Shown here: in pieces, positions 1-8,051 of the stretch
How the letters are laid out: each line of letters begins with the position of its first letter
How positions within the stretch are numbered: position 1 is the first letter of the stretch
Assembly (NCBI GenBank): GCA_938049795.1
Contig: CALLCD010000178.1
Span: 1 to 22,705 of the forward strand
Direction of reading: 5' to 3'
Length of the DNA: 22,705 nucleotides
Source of the DNA: an uncultured Hyphomonadaceae bacterium
GTDB lineage: Bacteria; Pseudomonadota; Alphaproteobacteria; Caulobacterales; Hyphomonadaceae
The notes under the pieces: model-generated
What the model was told of the DNA's origin: nothing
The model's database searches: none
The model's input: only the letters and a program-made list of their open reading frames with translations
Made by a program: the position numbers and the translations under genes

Positions 1-1
1 C

Positions 2-1756
2 TATCATCGCCGGGTTGTGGTCAAAGCCTCTATTCATAAGATGACCGTGCATGGCACAGCGCCGCTTCGCCGTCACCTCAATTACATCGAACGCGACGGG
101 GCGGGCGAAGAAGGCCGCGAGGCCGAGCTTTACACCGATGCGAGCCGCGATTTGGACGCAGAGGATTTAATCGCGCGGGCCGAAGATGACCGCCACCATT
201 TTCGCTTTATCGTCTCGCCAGAAGATGCCGACCAGATGAGCGACCTCAAAGCCTTCACGCGGGATCTTATGAGGCAGATGGAAAAGGATTTGGACACACG
301 TCTCGAATGGGTGGCCGCCAATCACTACGACACGGGCCAAGCGCATATGCATATCGTTATGCGCGGGGTGCGCGAGGATGGTAAAGACCTCGTAATACCC
401 CGCGATTATATTTCACGCGGGATACGCGAACGCGCGCAAGAGCTGGTATCGCTTGAACTCGGGCCTGTCAGTGAACTTGAACACCGCCAGCGGATGCAAC
501 GCATGGTGCAAGCCAAACGCTTCACCGATCTTGACCGAACCCTGTTGCGGCGCGCGCGCGATGGAACACTGGACCTCGCCAAGCCTGTTCCCAGCGGTCA
601 GGTCTGGCAACGCCAGCTTGAAAAAGCGCGTATGGGACAGCTTGCCAAGTTAGGGCTTGCCGAACCTTTGGGTGGGTCGGAATGGCGCGTCGATCCGGGT
701 GCAGCGGATGCGCTCAAACGCATGGGCGAACGTGGCGATATTATCAAAGCCATGCACCGGGCCATGCGCGAGACAGGCAAAGACCGCCTGATGACAGGCG
801 CGAGCTTGTTTGATCCGGGCGATCTCAACGCGAAGGCACTGACAGGAAAAATCATTGCGCAAGGGGTCGCCGATGATGTGAGCGATCAAGCCTATGTGGT
901 GATCGACGCGACAGACGGAAAAGTCGCCTATGTGAATATCGGACCAAGCGACCGATTGGCCGGGTTTGAGAAGGGTATGATTGTCACGGCGCATCCCGCC
1001 TCGCATTCGCCTCGCCCGTCAGATCGCACCATCCATGAGATCGCCAACCAACATGGCGGGATTTACAGCCTCACAAAGCACCTTGAGGAATCCCCGCGCA
1101 CCAATCCCGAATTTATCAAAGCCCATGTCCGCCGCTTGGAAGCCATGCGGAAAGCCGGTGTGTCCGTTGCCAGAAATTCGGATGGCTCATGGCGCATACC
1201 GCCTGATTTTCTCGACAAGGCCGCCGCCTATGAGTTTGAGACAGCGCGCGGCAAGCCCGTGCAGCTTGAAATGGCCTCGCGTCTCAACCTTCCAGCTATG
1301 CGCAACGCTATTGGCGCGACCTGGCTGGACGAATATTTGCGCGACCATGCGGACACATCGCAGATGCGCGGCTTTGGCAGCGAGATTGAAGAGGCGCGGA
1401 TGGCACGGCGGGCCTTTCTGCACCGCCAAGGCATTTTGAAAGAGGTGGGCCAAAAGATCGACGACAAAGTGCTCGTCACCTTGGAACGGCGCGACCTTGA
1501 GGATGCCGCCAAAACCCTTGCGCAGAAACTCGGCAAACCCTTCACCCACGCCCCGCAATCGGGCCGGATCAGCGGTCAGTATGTGGAGCGGATCGACCGG
1601 GCGAGCGGACGCTATGCGGTGATTGAACGGGCGAAGGACTTTTCCCTCGTACCGTGGCGCGAGGTGATGGACCGCAACCTAGGCAAACAGATTAGCGGCA
1701 TGATCCGGGGTCAGCAGATTTCTTGGACGCTGACACGCGGTCGGGGAATAGAGTGA
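2..1756 (+). CDS. Relaxase/mobilisation nuclease with DUF3363-type C-terminal part (5' partial)
   Basis: Nicks the transfer origin and leads the transferred strand into the recipient. The frame is open to the window edge and the codons before the GTG at 17 read YHRRV, so the true start lies outside and that GTG is probably internal. Numbered from the GTG at 17, the MOBP/VirD2-like relaxase domain covers roughly residues 1-130. Tyr23 in LNYIERDG is the likely nucleophile. The metal-binding histidines are HMH at 110-112, with His60-His61 and the conserved stretch HHFRFIVSPEDA nearby. The remaining ~450 residues match my memory of the DUF3363 region found behind relaxases of trb-type ICEs. The gene is visibly richer in GC than the following hipBA genes. 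The family call is firm, the exact subfamily less so. Confidence 0.9.
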   Translation, partial: YHRRVVVKASIHKMTVHGTAPLRRHLNYIERDGAGEEGREAELYTDASRDLDAEDLIARAEDDRHHFRFIVSPEDADQMSDLKAFTRDLMRQMEKDLDTRLEWVAANHYDTGQAHMHIVMRGVREDGKDLVIPRDYISRGIRERAQELVSLELGPVSELEHRQRMQRMVQAKRFTDLDRTLLRRARDGTLDLAKPVPSGQVWQRQLEKARMGQLAKLGLAEPLGGSEWRVDPGAADALKRMGERGDIIKAMHRAMRETGKDRLMTGASLFDPGDLNAKALTGKIIAQGVADDVSDQAYVVIDATDGKVAYVNIGPSDRLAGFEKGMIVTAHPASHSPRPSDRTIHEIANQHGGIYSLTKHLEESPRTNPEFIKAHVRRLEAMRKAGVSVARNSDGSWRIPPDFLDKAAAYEFETARGKPVQLEMASRLNLPAMRNAIGATWLDEYLRDHADTSQMRGFGSEIEEARMARRAFLHRQGILKEVGQKIDDKVLVTLERRDLEDAAKTLAQKLGKPFTHAPQSGRISGQYVERIDRASGRYAVIERAKDFSLVPWREVMDRNLGKQISGMIRGQQISWTLTRGRGIE

Positions 1757-1791
1757 TAAGAGTGTTCATCAGTACGAAAATGACTTTTGGG

Positions 1792-1818
1792 AAGTTTATG
1801 GCTCAACCACATAAACTT
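1792..1818. repeat. Inverted repeat between convergent relaxase and hipA genes
   Basis: Perfect 9-base arms AAGTTTATG and CATAAACTT enclose a 9-base loop in the 107-base gap between two converging genes. This could be a bidirectional terminator stem, but it is AT-rich and has no T-run directly after it. A T6 run at about 1849-1854 follows a weak GCCAATGGC stem and is an alternative terminator for the relaxase transcript. Confidence 0.4.
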
Positions 1819-1863
1819 GTTAGAAGTCTGTCGTACGCCAATGGCCAGGTTTTTTGAAGTCTA

Positions 1864-3159
1864 TTACCATGACAGACGAAGGGTACGCAAAACGTGTTCC
1901 TGCAATGTCTTTGGTATATCCAGCTCTTTTGCTGTTTGATGCCAAGTCGAGAACGCATCAACGGTCTGTTCAAGAACAATTTTTTCGCGGTTGCGCGGTA
2001 ACCGTACGAACTTAGCGAGATGTTTCAGGTCTTCGACGGTGAAGTCGCTTGTTTTGCTGTTGATACTCAATTGGTGGAATCTTGTGAAATCACTGCCTTC
2101 GGCATGACAAAGATCATAGGCGGGCGTGATATCCCAATTGCCCTGGCGATCCATCATGAAACCAAAGTTCTTCACATGGTCATCCTGATTGCACCCGACC
2201 ACATTGAATATCACTCGGCGAAACTGCTCTTCAATCGCACTTTGTGGCATGTCCAACTTACGCATGGTTGTGAATAGCTGCTCATAGGAATAGGCGCCGC
2301 TTTCATAATAATCAAAATGCGCTGCAGCTGCGAAAGTTTGGACAAATTTCTTGCCGCCCCGTTCGTCACGATCAAAGCGCCTCGTCATGAAATGATTGCG
2401 GCCATTCTCACTGAACAGGCGGCTTTCCATCATTTCGATGCCGCAGGCTTTTGCCATGAGGTGATAACTATATTCCAGAAGTCCGTAACCGGACGGGTCG
2501 GCCACACCCCAGTCTCCACTGAAAGCAACACCGTCAAATTTAATCAGCCAATGTTCAAAGTCAGCTGGCAGGTCTAACTGTCCTGACCGAACTTCTGTTG
2601 TTTCCGGATTATAGGCAATAACGGCTTTCGCCCGAGCACCGCCCGCAGATGTACCGACACTGAGAATATCAAGTAAAGCGGTTTCTTCCTTACCGGGTGT
2701 CAGTTTGGTGTTGAGGGTTTCTCTGTCTGCGAAGGCCATTGATGCGAGACTTATGAGATCGCGGATTTCAAGGCGCTTGTCTTTCGTTGCGTCAGTTTCG
2801 ATGACAGGTTCAAATTCCAGTGCGCCCATGCCGCGTGTGCCGGTGTAGCAAAGACGATCAACAGCATTAAACTCCGTTGGGTCTCTTCCGGTCTGGTCGA
2901 GCCAGACATCAATAAGTTTGTTACCGTATTTGTCGGGAAGGCTGTCGGCGATCATGCCGGGAAGCCCATGAAATGATCTGGGATGCAGTCCTTCAAACTG
3001 ATAAATATAACCCTTGCGAGCGGGCATGTGTATCGGGGCAGGCTCTACGCCCAATTCCACAAATGCAGGATCATATTCAAATCGCGCATAACGTTCGCCA
3101 TGATCCATTGAGACATAACCGATGGTGGTACTCCACAGTTTGACGGTCGCAGTGCTCAT
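1864..3159 (-). CDS. hipA: HipA-family serine/threonine kinase toxin
   Basis: Toxin of a type II toxin-antitoxin pair. Characterised HipA kinases phosphorylate aminoacyl-tRNA synthetases and cause growth arrest and persistence. At 431 residues it has the usual HipA length. The N-terminal subdomain covers about residues 5-120. The flexible P-loop reads GTSAGGARAK (169-178), and Ser171 is a candidate autophosphorylation site. WLIKFDG (204-210) carries the ATP-binding Lys207, CNQDDHVKN (323-331) the catalytic loop, and DITPAYDL (343-350) the metal-binding Asp. All key kinase motifs are present, so the toxin looks intact. It overlaps hipB by ATGA and is therefore translationally coupled to its antitoxin. 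The actual substrate cannot be read from the sequence. Confidence 0.95.
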   Translation of the reverse strand: MSTATVKLWSTTIGYVSMDHGERYARFEYDPAFVELGVEPAPIHMPARKGYIYQFEGLHPRSFHGLPGMIADSLPDKYGNKLIDVWLDQTGRDPTEFNAVDRLCYTGTRGMGALEFEPVIETDATKDKRLEIRDLISLASMAFADRETLNTKLTPGKEETALLDILSVGTSAGGARAKAVIAYNPETTEVRSGQLDLPADFEHWLIKFDGVAFSGDWGVADPSGYGLLEYSYHLMAKACGIEMMESRLFSENGRNHFMTRRFDRDERGGKKFVQTFAAAAHFDYYESGAYSYEQLFTTMRKLDMPQSAIEEQFRRVIFNVVGCNQDDHVKNFGFMMDRQGNWDITPAYDLCHAEGSDFTRFHQLSINSKTSDFTVEDLKHLAKFVRLPRNREKIVLEQTVDAFSTWHQTAKELDIPKTLQEHVLRTLRLSW

Positions 3160-3494
3160 TGGGTTTCATCTCCCCACACAATACCGGATGAGGGAGATGG
3201 TTTTTTGCGCTTCCGGGATTTCCCAGCAAGGGCTTCCGCCATTGGAGAGTTAAATGTTTCCGGCAGGAGCGCATCGAGGGCTGCCACCCGGTTCAATGCT
3301 TTCAGAATTTTCAGCCAGGTTTCAAACTGGCTGTCCTGACCACCTTCAATCCGGCGGAGTGTGGCAACGCCAATGCCAGCCTCCTTTGCAAATTCGGTTT
3401 GAGAATAGCCTTGCGCCTTGCGTATCCTTGCAAGACGCTTTGCAAACTCTTTGAGAATTTCATCTTCTGGTACAAATTCGGAAAGCTTCATCAT
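3156..3494 (-). CDS. hipB: HipB-family XRE antitoxin and autorepressor
   Basis: A 112-residue antitoxin that should bind HipA and repress the hipBA operon. The XRE-type helix-turn-helix spans about residues 16-70 (FAKRLARIRKAQGYSQTEFA, then VATLRRIEGG). The basic tail ends in GIVWGDETQ, as in many HipB-like proteins. Two adjacent ATG codons are possible starts. The AGGTG ribosome binding site lies 2 bases from the first and 5 bases from the second (3489-3491), so translation may begin at the second Met. The perfect palindrome TATCACCTGTGATA overlaps both that site and the first start codon, which ties autorepression to the beginning of the gene. Confidence 0.93.
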   Translation of the reverse strand: MMKLSEFVPEDEILKEFAKRLARIRKAQGYSQTEFAKEAGIGVATLRRIEGGQDSQFETWLKILKALNRVAALDALLPETFNSPMAEALAGKSRKRKKPSPSSGIVWGDETQ

Positions 3495-3507
3495 ATCACC
3501 TGTGATA
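3494..3507. promoter_or_regulatory. HipB operator O1 (perfect palindrome)
   Basis: TATCAC-CT-GTGATA is a perfect 6+2+6 palindrome over the ribosome binding site and start of hipB. It has the same half-sites as three further palindromes upstream. Assignment to HipB rests on position and repetition, as HipB proteins commonly bind several short palindromes in their own promoter. Confidence 0.65.
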
Positions 3508-3533
3508 GCTTTTAGTATATTTTATCGGTTTTC

Positions 3534-3549
3534 ATATCACAAATGATAT
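3534..3549. promoter_or_regulatory. HipB operator O2, on the hipBA -10 box
   Basis: ATATCA-CAAA-TGATAT, with perfect outer 6-base arms, covers the predicted -10 box of the hipBA promoter, so binding would block RNA polymerase. A wider inverted pair, TTTATCG (3521-3527) and CGATAAA (3558-3564), is centred within one base of it. Confidence 0.65.
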
Positions 3550-3571
3550 TAATTTGGCGATAAAATTTCAA
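3543..3571 (-). promoter_or_regulatory. Predicted hipBA promoter
   Basis: On the minus strand TTGAAA (3566-3571) and TATCAT (3543-3548) are separated by 17 bases, a good sigma-70-type match. Transcription would start near 3536, giving a leader of about 40 bases. Operator O2 sits on the -10 box and O1 lies in the leader. Confidence 0.6.
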
Positions 3572-3591
3572 GAGCGTTTTGTGTGAAAAGA

Positions 3592-3605
3592 GATCATAAG
3601 TGATA
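3592..3605. promoter_or_regulatory. HipB-like operator O3 (degenerate)
   Basis: GATCAT-AA-GTGATA has one perfect half-site and one degenerate one. It lies upstream of the hipBA -35 box. It is a weaker member of the operator set. Confidence 0.45.
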
Positions 3606-3631
3606 TTTAATAGCGATAATTCACATATTGC

Positions 3632-3647
3632 ATATCACATATGATAT
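3632..3647. promoter_or_regulatory. HipB-like operator O4
   Basis: ATATCA-CATA-TGATAT has perfect outer arms, as O2 does. It is about 98 bases upstream of O2, too far to act on the hipBA promoter by simple occlusion. It could serve looping or cooperative binding, or affect rightward transcription towards traG. Confidence 0.55.
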
Positions 3648-3650
3648 TTT

Positions 3651-3906
3651 ATTGACCTCTCCAGAACAAGAATCGCGCGCAAAGACGGGCCGAAAGATAA
3701 ACGGATATGACCAATCAGGCGACATGTTCTCTCGAAATCTTTGGATTTTGACCTTCGATCTAATAATTCCACACCATGAGACACCTCATAGATCACGCCA
3801 GGACTCCAGACATCCCGCTCACCTTAAATTCAGACCAAACCCGCGGATTTCATTTAAATTTCTGCCCGGTTTCCACACTATACGACGGGACTGATCTTGG
3901 CTCAAT
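3651..3906. other. Gene-free region between hipBA operators and traG
   Basis: I see no convincing gene here. An 88-codon open frame at 3628-3894 starts inside operator O4, has no ribosome binding site and no recognisable protein features. CATCCCGC at 3811-3818 differs by one base from the CATCCTGC core cut by RP4-type relaxases. A transfer origin is possible, but I cannot show the flanking inverted repeat one would expect. No clear traG promoter could be assigned. Confidence 0.4.
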
Positions 3907-3931
3907 TTGACCTCATAGAAATTGAGGTCAA
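3907..3931 (+). promoter_or_regulatory. Inverted repeat covering the traG ribosome binding site
   Basis: Perfect 9-base arms TTGACCTCA (3907-3915) and TGAGGTCAA (3923-3931) enclose a 7-base loop and end 3 bases before the traG ATG. The right arm holds the ribosome binding site GAGGT (3924-3928). As RNA, the hairpin would hide that site. As DNA, the repeat could be an operator. Either way it sits at the head of the whole mating operon. Confidence 0.6.
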
Positions 3932-3934
3932 TCC

Positions 3935-5962
3935 ATGTCGCCACAAGGCATTCTATACGGTCACATACTTTCAGTGCTTGCCACTATCGCTGGCGGCCTC
4001 TGGTTCGCGACGCAATGGGTGGCCGCACAGTTTAGCTATGACCCATATCTCGGAACGGCTTGGTTCTACGTCCTCGACATTCCCATCTACTATCCGTGGC
4101 GCCTCTTCGAATGGTGGTATGCCTTTCACGCTTATGCGCCTGAGATTTTTAGAACTGGCGGAAAAATCGTAGTCGGTGCCACTTTCGCCAGTATCGTCAT
4201 TGCAGCTCTGCTTTCCGTTTGGCGCGGACGACGCGCCAAAAAGCTAACCACCTTTGGGTCGTCCGAGTGGGCCACAAAGCGCACGATGAAACGCGCTGGC
4301 CTGCTCACCAAAACAGGTCTGTTCCTCGGCAAGCTCAAAAGCACTTACATTCGCCATTCTGGACCAGAACACATTATGGCATTTGCCCCGACACGTTCGG
4401 GCAAGGGTGTGGGTTTAGTCGTGCCAACGCTTTTGAGCTGGGGCGAAAGTGCCGTCATTCACGACATTAAAGGCGAGAACTGGCAATTGACGGCGGGCTG
4501 GCGCTCGACCTTCTCCCATTGCCTGCTGTTCAATCCAACAGACCCTCTAAGTGCAAAATACAATCCGCTTCTCGAAGTGCGCAAAGGCCGCAATGAGGTT
4601 CGCGATGTCCAGAACATTGCCGACATTCTGGTCGATCCCGAAGGCGCACTGGAACGCCGCAGCCATTGGGAGAAAACCGGCCATGCTCTTCTAGTCGGCG
4701 CAATCCTTCACGTTCTCTATGCGGAGAAAGAAAAGACGCTCGCCCGCGTCGCCAGTTTCTTGTCTGATCCCAGTCGCTCTTTTGAGCGCACTTTATGGGT
4801 GATGATGAGCACCAACCACCTCGGCCCCGAAGGGGACGCCCCCCAAACTCATCCGGTTGTCGCGCAAGCAGCGCGTGAACTCTTGAATAAGTCTGAAAAT
4901 GAGCGCTCAGGCGTCCTGTCAACAGCGATGAGTTTTCTGGGACTATACCGTGACCCAACGGTGGCTGAGGTGACCTCTTCGTGTGACTGGCGAATTGCCG
5001 ACCTGATCGAAGGCGAAAAACCTATCTCCCTTTATCTGGTCGTCCCGCCCTCTGACATCTCACGCACCAAGCCGCTTGTTCGATTGATCCTCAATCAAAT
5101 TGGCCGTCGTCTGACCGAAAAGCTGGATGATGAAGCAACAACGGAAAAGCGCCGCCGCGTCTTATTGATGCTTGATGAGTTTCCAGCACTTGGACGGCTC
5201 GACTTTTTTGAAAGCGCACTCGCATTCATGGCGGGGTATGGATTGCGAGCGTTCTTGATTGCTCAATCGCTAAATCAGATCGAGAAGGCATACGGCCCCA
5301 ACAATTCCATTCTCGATAATTGTCATGTGCGCGTCGCCTTTGCGACCAATGACGAAAGAACGGCCAAACGTATTTCTGACGCCCTCGGAGCAATGACCGA
5401 GATGCGCGCGATGCGGAATTATGCGGGGCACCGACTGGCGCCTTGGCTCGGTCACGTCATGGTATCCCGTCAGGAATCAGCTCGACAACTCTTGACGCCG
5501 GGCGAGATTATGCAGCTTCCGCCCGATGACGAAATTATTCTCGTGTCTGGATATTCCCCCGTTCGCGCAAAAAAGCTTCGTTACTTCGAAGACCAAAATT
5601 TTGTCAGCCGCGTTTTCTCCCCTCCCGCGCTGACAGGCCCCGATCATCCCTATGGCGACCGTCCTTCCCCCCGCCTGGATGATTGGGGTCAAGATACCCG
5701 CTCTGTCGATGATCGCTTGTTCTCCAAACTCGATGAATCCGCTTCGGCTGGCGACGATGGCGGCAAAGGCCTCAAGCGCGACATCGACACTCCCGAAAAG
5801 GCGGCAAACAGCTCAACTGAACACGAACAACACGTCGAGCCGGATGACGCTGATGAAGTTGCCGCGAAACACGCTGCCGATCTCGCGCGCCGCGCCACCA
5901 TCGCAAGCAAAACATATGGGTTGGATCGCGGCACGCCCGATTTCGACCTGCTGGATTTCTAA
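3935..5962 (+). CDS. traG: TraG/VirD4-type coupling protein
   Basis: Inner-membrane ATPase that links the relaxase-DNA complex to the type IV secretion channel. Two membrane segments are seen at about residues 11-30 and 77-96. The cytoplasmic ATPase domain has Walker A PTRSGKGV (152-159) and Walker B LLMLDEFPALG (410-420). At 675 residues it has normal length for the family. The tail from about residue 580 is acidic, low in complexity and probably disordered. It is the first gene of the rightward operon, 2 bases before the copG-like gene. The relaxase is separated from it by the hipBA insertion, which departs from the usual adjacent arrangement. The start is set by the GAGGT site six bases upstream. 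Confidence 0.95.
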   Translation: MSPQGILYGHILSVLATIAGGLWFATQWVAAQFSYDPYLGTAWFYVLDIPIYYPWRLFEWWYAFHAYAPEIFRTGGKIVVGATFASIVIAALLSVWRGRRAKKLTTFGSSEWATKRTMKRAGLLTKTGLFLGKLKSTYIRHSGPEHIMAFAPTRSGKGVGLVVPTLLSWGESAVIHDIKGENWQLTAGWRSTFSHCLLFNPTDPLSAKYNPLLEVRKGRNEVRDVQNIADILVDPEGALERRSHWEKTGHALLVGAILHVLYAEKEKTLARVASFLSDPSRSFERTLWVMMSTNHLGPEGDAPQTHPVVAQAARELLNKSENERSGVLSTAMSFLGLYRDPTVAEVTSSCDWRIADLIEGEKPISLYLVVPPSDISRTKPLVRLILNQIGRRLTEKLDDEATTEKRRRVLLMLDEFPALGRLDFFESALAFMAGYGLRAFLIAQSLNQIEKAYGPNNSILDNCHVRVAFATNDERTAKRISDALGAMTEMRAMRNYAGHRLAPWLGHVMVSRQESARQLLTPGEIMQLPPDDEIILVSGYSPVRAKKLRYFEDQNFVSRVFSPPALTGPDHPYGDRPSPRLDDWGQDTRSVDDRLFSKLDESASAGDDGGKGLKRDIDTPEKAANSSTEHEQHVEPDDADEVAAKHAADLARRATIASKTYGLDRGTPDFDLLDF

Positions 5963-5964
5963 TC

Positions 5965-6474
5965 ATGGCGTCATCAAACCCCCGCATACATCCTTATTTG
6001 AAACCGTCCGTGTTCGCACACCTACAGGCCGCGAAACTCAAACCGGGTCGCACCGAGTCCGATATTGTCAACAAAGCGTTGGCGGCGTTTTTCAGCCACG
6101 AACATGATGACAAAAGAGATGCCGCGCTCATCCGCCGTCTGGATCGTCTATCTCGTCAGATCGAAGGATTGGAACGTAAGCAAATCATAGCGGCGGAAGC
6201 ATTCGCCTTATTCGTTCGTTACTTTCTGACCGTCATTCCCCAAGTCTCGGAGGCCGATAAGAAAGCGGCGCAGGCCGAAGGTCACGCACGGTTCGAGACC
6301 TATTTGAACAGCCTCCAATCCATACTCCAAGACGGCGAACCTGTTCTATTCAACAGAATGGAAGATCAGCTTGCGGATGGCTCGAAATTTTTCACCGAAG
6401 ACGAGTTAGCGCGCCTCCACGAACCAAGGCCGGAGCGCCCTTCAAAAACGGAGGACGCCAATGCAACAGCGTAA
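5965..6474 (+). CDS. CopG-like ribbon-helix-helix protein
   Basis: A 169-residue protein of the kind usually found between traG and trbB in this class of ICE and annotated as a CopG-family regulator. Residues about 7-42 (RIHPYLKPSVFAHLQAAKL onwards) fit a ribbon-helix-helix DNA-binding unit. Residues about 45-75 look like a helical or coiled-coil segment (RRLDRLSRQIEGLERKQ). The C-terminal third is charged and may be disordered. It could regulate the mating operon or be a relaxosome accessory factor, and the sequence does not decide between these. Its end overlaps trbB by 14 bases, so the two are probably translationally coupled. No strong ribosome binding site precedes it. Confidence 0.75.
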   Translation: MASSNPRIHPYLKPSVFAHLQAAKLKPGRTESDIVNKALAAFFSHEHDDKRDAALIRRLDRLSRQIEGLERKQIIAAEAFALFVRYFLTVIPQVSEADKKAAQAEGHARFETYLNSLQSILQDGEPVLFNRMEDQLADGSKFFTEDELARLHEPRPERPSKTEDANATA

Positions 6475-7468
6475 TCAAGAATCCCTTCTGCGCACACAGT
6501 CCATGCTCAAGACGGCAATGGGCGAGACCATTCAGGCCGCATTAGCCGACCCAGCCGTTGTCGAGATCATGGTCAATCCGGACGGATGGCTTTGGTTGGA
6601 TCGCCACGGAGCCGGACGTCAATGCACTGACACACGCCTATCTCCCGAAAAAGGGGAGCGGATCATCCGGCTCGTCGCAAGTCACATTGGCGCAGAAGTC
6701 ACGGCCATCACGCCCATTGTCAGCGCGGAGTTGCCCGGTGCAGGCGAGCGATTTGAAGGCGTGTTACCGCCGGTGACGACGGCCCCATGCTTCTCAATCC
6801 GTAAGGCTGCCGCCAAAATCTTTTCTCTCGACGATTACGTCAGCGCAGAAACACTTTCAGTCATTCAACGCCAACATCTTCAAACCGCCGTTCGCGAGCG
6901 TAAGAATGTCCTCATCGTTGGCGGCACAGGGTCAGGAAAAACGACGTTAGCCAATGCGCTGTTGAATGAAGTCGCAGAAACCGGCGACCGGGTTCTCATC
7001 ATCGAAGACACCCGCGAATTGCAGTGCGCCACGCCGGATCAAGTGGCGCTACGCACCCGGTTGCCGCACGTCTCTATGGCTGACCTTGTGAAATCGACCT
7101 TGCGGCTGCGGCCAGACCGGATCGTGGTTGGCGAGGTGCGCGGTCCAGAAGCCTTAGACATGTTGAAAGCCTGGAATACCGGACATCCGGGCGGTATCAG
7201 CACCATTCACGCCAATGACGCCATCGGCGGGCTTTACCGTCTTGAACAATTGGTCGGTGAAGTTGCGGCAAGCATTCCGCGCACTTTGATCGCGCAAGCC
7301 ATTGACCTTGTGGTCTTCATTGCCGGGCGCGGCAACGCACGGCGCATTGAGTCAATCCGACATGTCACCGGCATTGAAGATACTGGGCATGGATACACAA
7401 CCTGCGATGTCGCGGACGCCCCAACAAACATCCTCTCTCTTCAATCATCATCAAACAACGGAGCCTAA
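6461..7468 (+). CDS. trbB: TrbB, VirB11-type secretion ATPase
   Basis: Hexameric traffic ATPase at the cytoplasmic base of the mating channel, powering pilus assembly and transfer. Walker A is GGTGSGKTT (154-162). The Asp box IIEDTREL surrounds Glu182-Asp183, followed by RPDRIVVGEVRG and the GGISTIHAND His box. The 335-residue length is typical. The GGAGG site at 6450-6454 supports the ATG at 6461, which lies inside the end of the copG-like gene. The gene ends two bases before trbC. All expected catalytic motifs are present. Confidence 0.96.
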   Translation: MQQRNQESLLRTQSMLKTAMGETIQAALADPAVVEIMVNPDGWLWLDRHGAGRQCTDTRLSPEKGERIIRLVASHIGAEVTAITPIVSAELPGAGERFEGVLPPVTTAPCFSIRKAAAKIFSLDDYVSAETLSVIQRQHLQTAVRERKNVLIVGGTGSGKTTLANALLNEVAETGDRVLIIEDTRELQCATPDQVALRTRLPHVSMADLVKSTLRLRPDRIVVGEVRGPEALDMLKAWNTGHPGGISTIHANDAIGGLYRLEQLVGEVAASIPRTLIAQAIDLVVFIAGRGNARRIESIRHVTGIEDTGHGYTTCDVADAPTNILSLQSSSNNGA

Positions 7469-7470
7469 CT

Positions 7471-7800
7471 ATGTCTCTCACCTACCATACCATCCGATCC
7501 CTCCATTACGTCGCACTCATATTTTTGTTTTTTCTCCTGTTCTCGGGACAAGCATTCGCAGCCGGTTCGGGGATGCCGTGGGAAGGCCCAATCCAGCAAA
7601 TCGTCACCTCAATTGAAGGCGACGTGGCGAAAGGCATTGGCGTTATTGCCATCGTTGTGACCGGCCTTGGCATTGCCTTTGGCGACATGGGTAGCGGGAT
7701 GCGCAATCTCCTGAAAATCGTCTTCGGCCTTTCGATTGCGTTCACGGCCACCAGTTTCTTCCTGTCCTTCTTCTCCTTCGGCGGCGGGGCGGTTATCTAA
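7471..7800 (+). CDS. trbC: TrbC, VirB2-type pilin precursor
   Basis: Major conjugative pilus subunit precursor of 109 residues. It has a signal peptide (hydrophobic residues about 13-25) with a likely signal-peptidase cut after AFA (28-30). Two hydrophobic segments follow, at about 56-72 and 87-105, as in VirB2/TrbC pilins. RP4 TrbC is further trimmed and made cyclic by TraF. No traF-like peptidase lies in this window, so processing beyond signal cleavage is unknown. The stop codon shares one base with the trbD start (TAATG). Confidence 0.9.
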   Translation: MSLTYHTIRSLHYVALIFLFFLLFSGQAFAAGSGMPWEGPIQQIVTSIEGDVAKGIGVIAIVVTGLGIAFGDMGSGMRNLLKIVFGLSIAFTATSFFLSFFSFGGGAVI

Positions 7801-8051
7801 TGATCGACGGTTTCTCCATCCCCGTTCATCGCTCTCTGACCGAACCAATTCTGATGGGCGGCGCGCCCCGTGCAGCGACCATCATGAATGGCACTATCGC
7901 CGCTGCGATTGGGCTTGGTCTGCACCTCTGGCACTTCGGGATTCTCTATTGGGTGATTGCTCATAGCGCCTGCGTTTTTGCCGCCAAGCGCGATTACCAA
8001 TTCGTCGAGGTGCTTATCCGCCATGTCCGTCACAAGGGGTATCTCACATGA
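7800..8051 (+). CDS. trbD: TrbD, VirB3-like membrane protein
   Basis: Small (83 residues) inner-membrane component of the secretion system that works with the TrbE ATPase. It carries the family signature VHRSLTEPILMGGAPR at residues 9-24, followed by a hydrophobic stretch at about 28-62 and a short basic tail. It overlaps trbC by one base and trbE by four (ATGA), so the three genes are translationally coupled. Confidence 0.93.
   Translation: MIDGFSIPVHRSLTEPILMGGAPRAATIMNGTIAAAIGLGLHLWHFGILYWVIAHSACVFAAKRDYQFVEVLIRHVRHKGYLT

Noticed and set aside
3628..3894. 88-codon open frame upstream of traG
   Set aside because: It starts inside a hipBA operator palindrome, has no ribosome binding site, and its translation resembles no known protein. 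The region is better read as regulatory.
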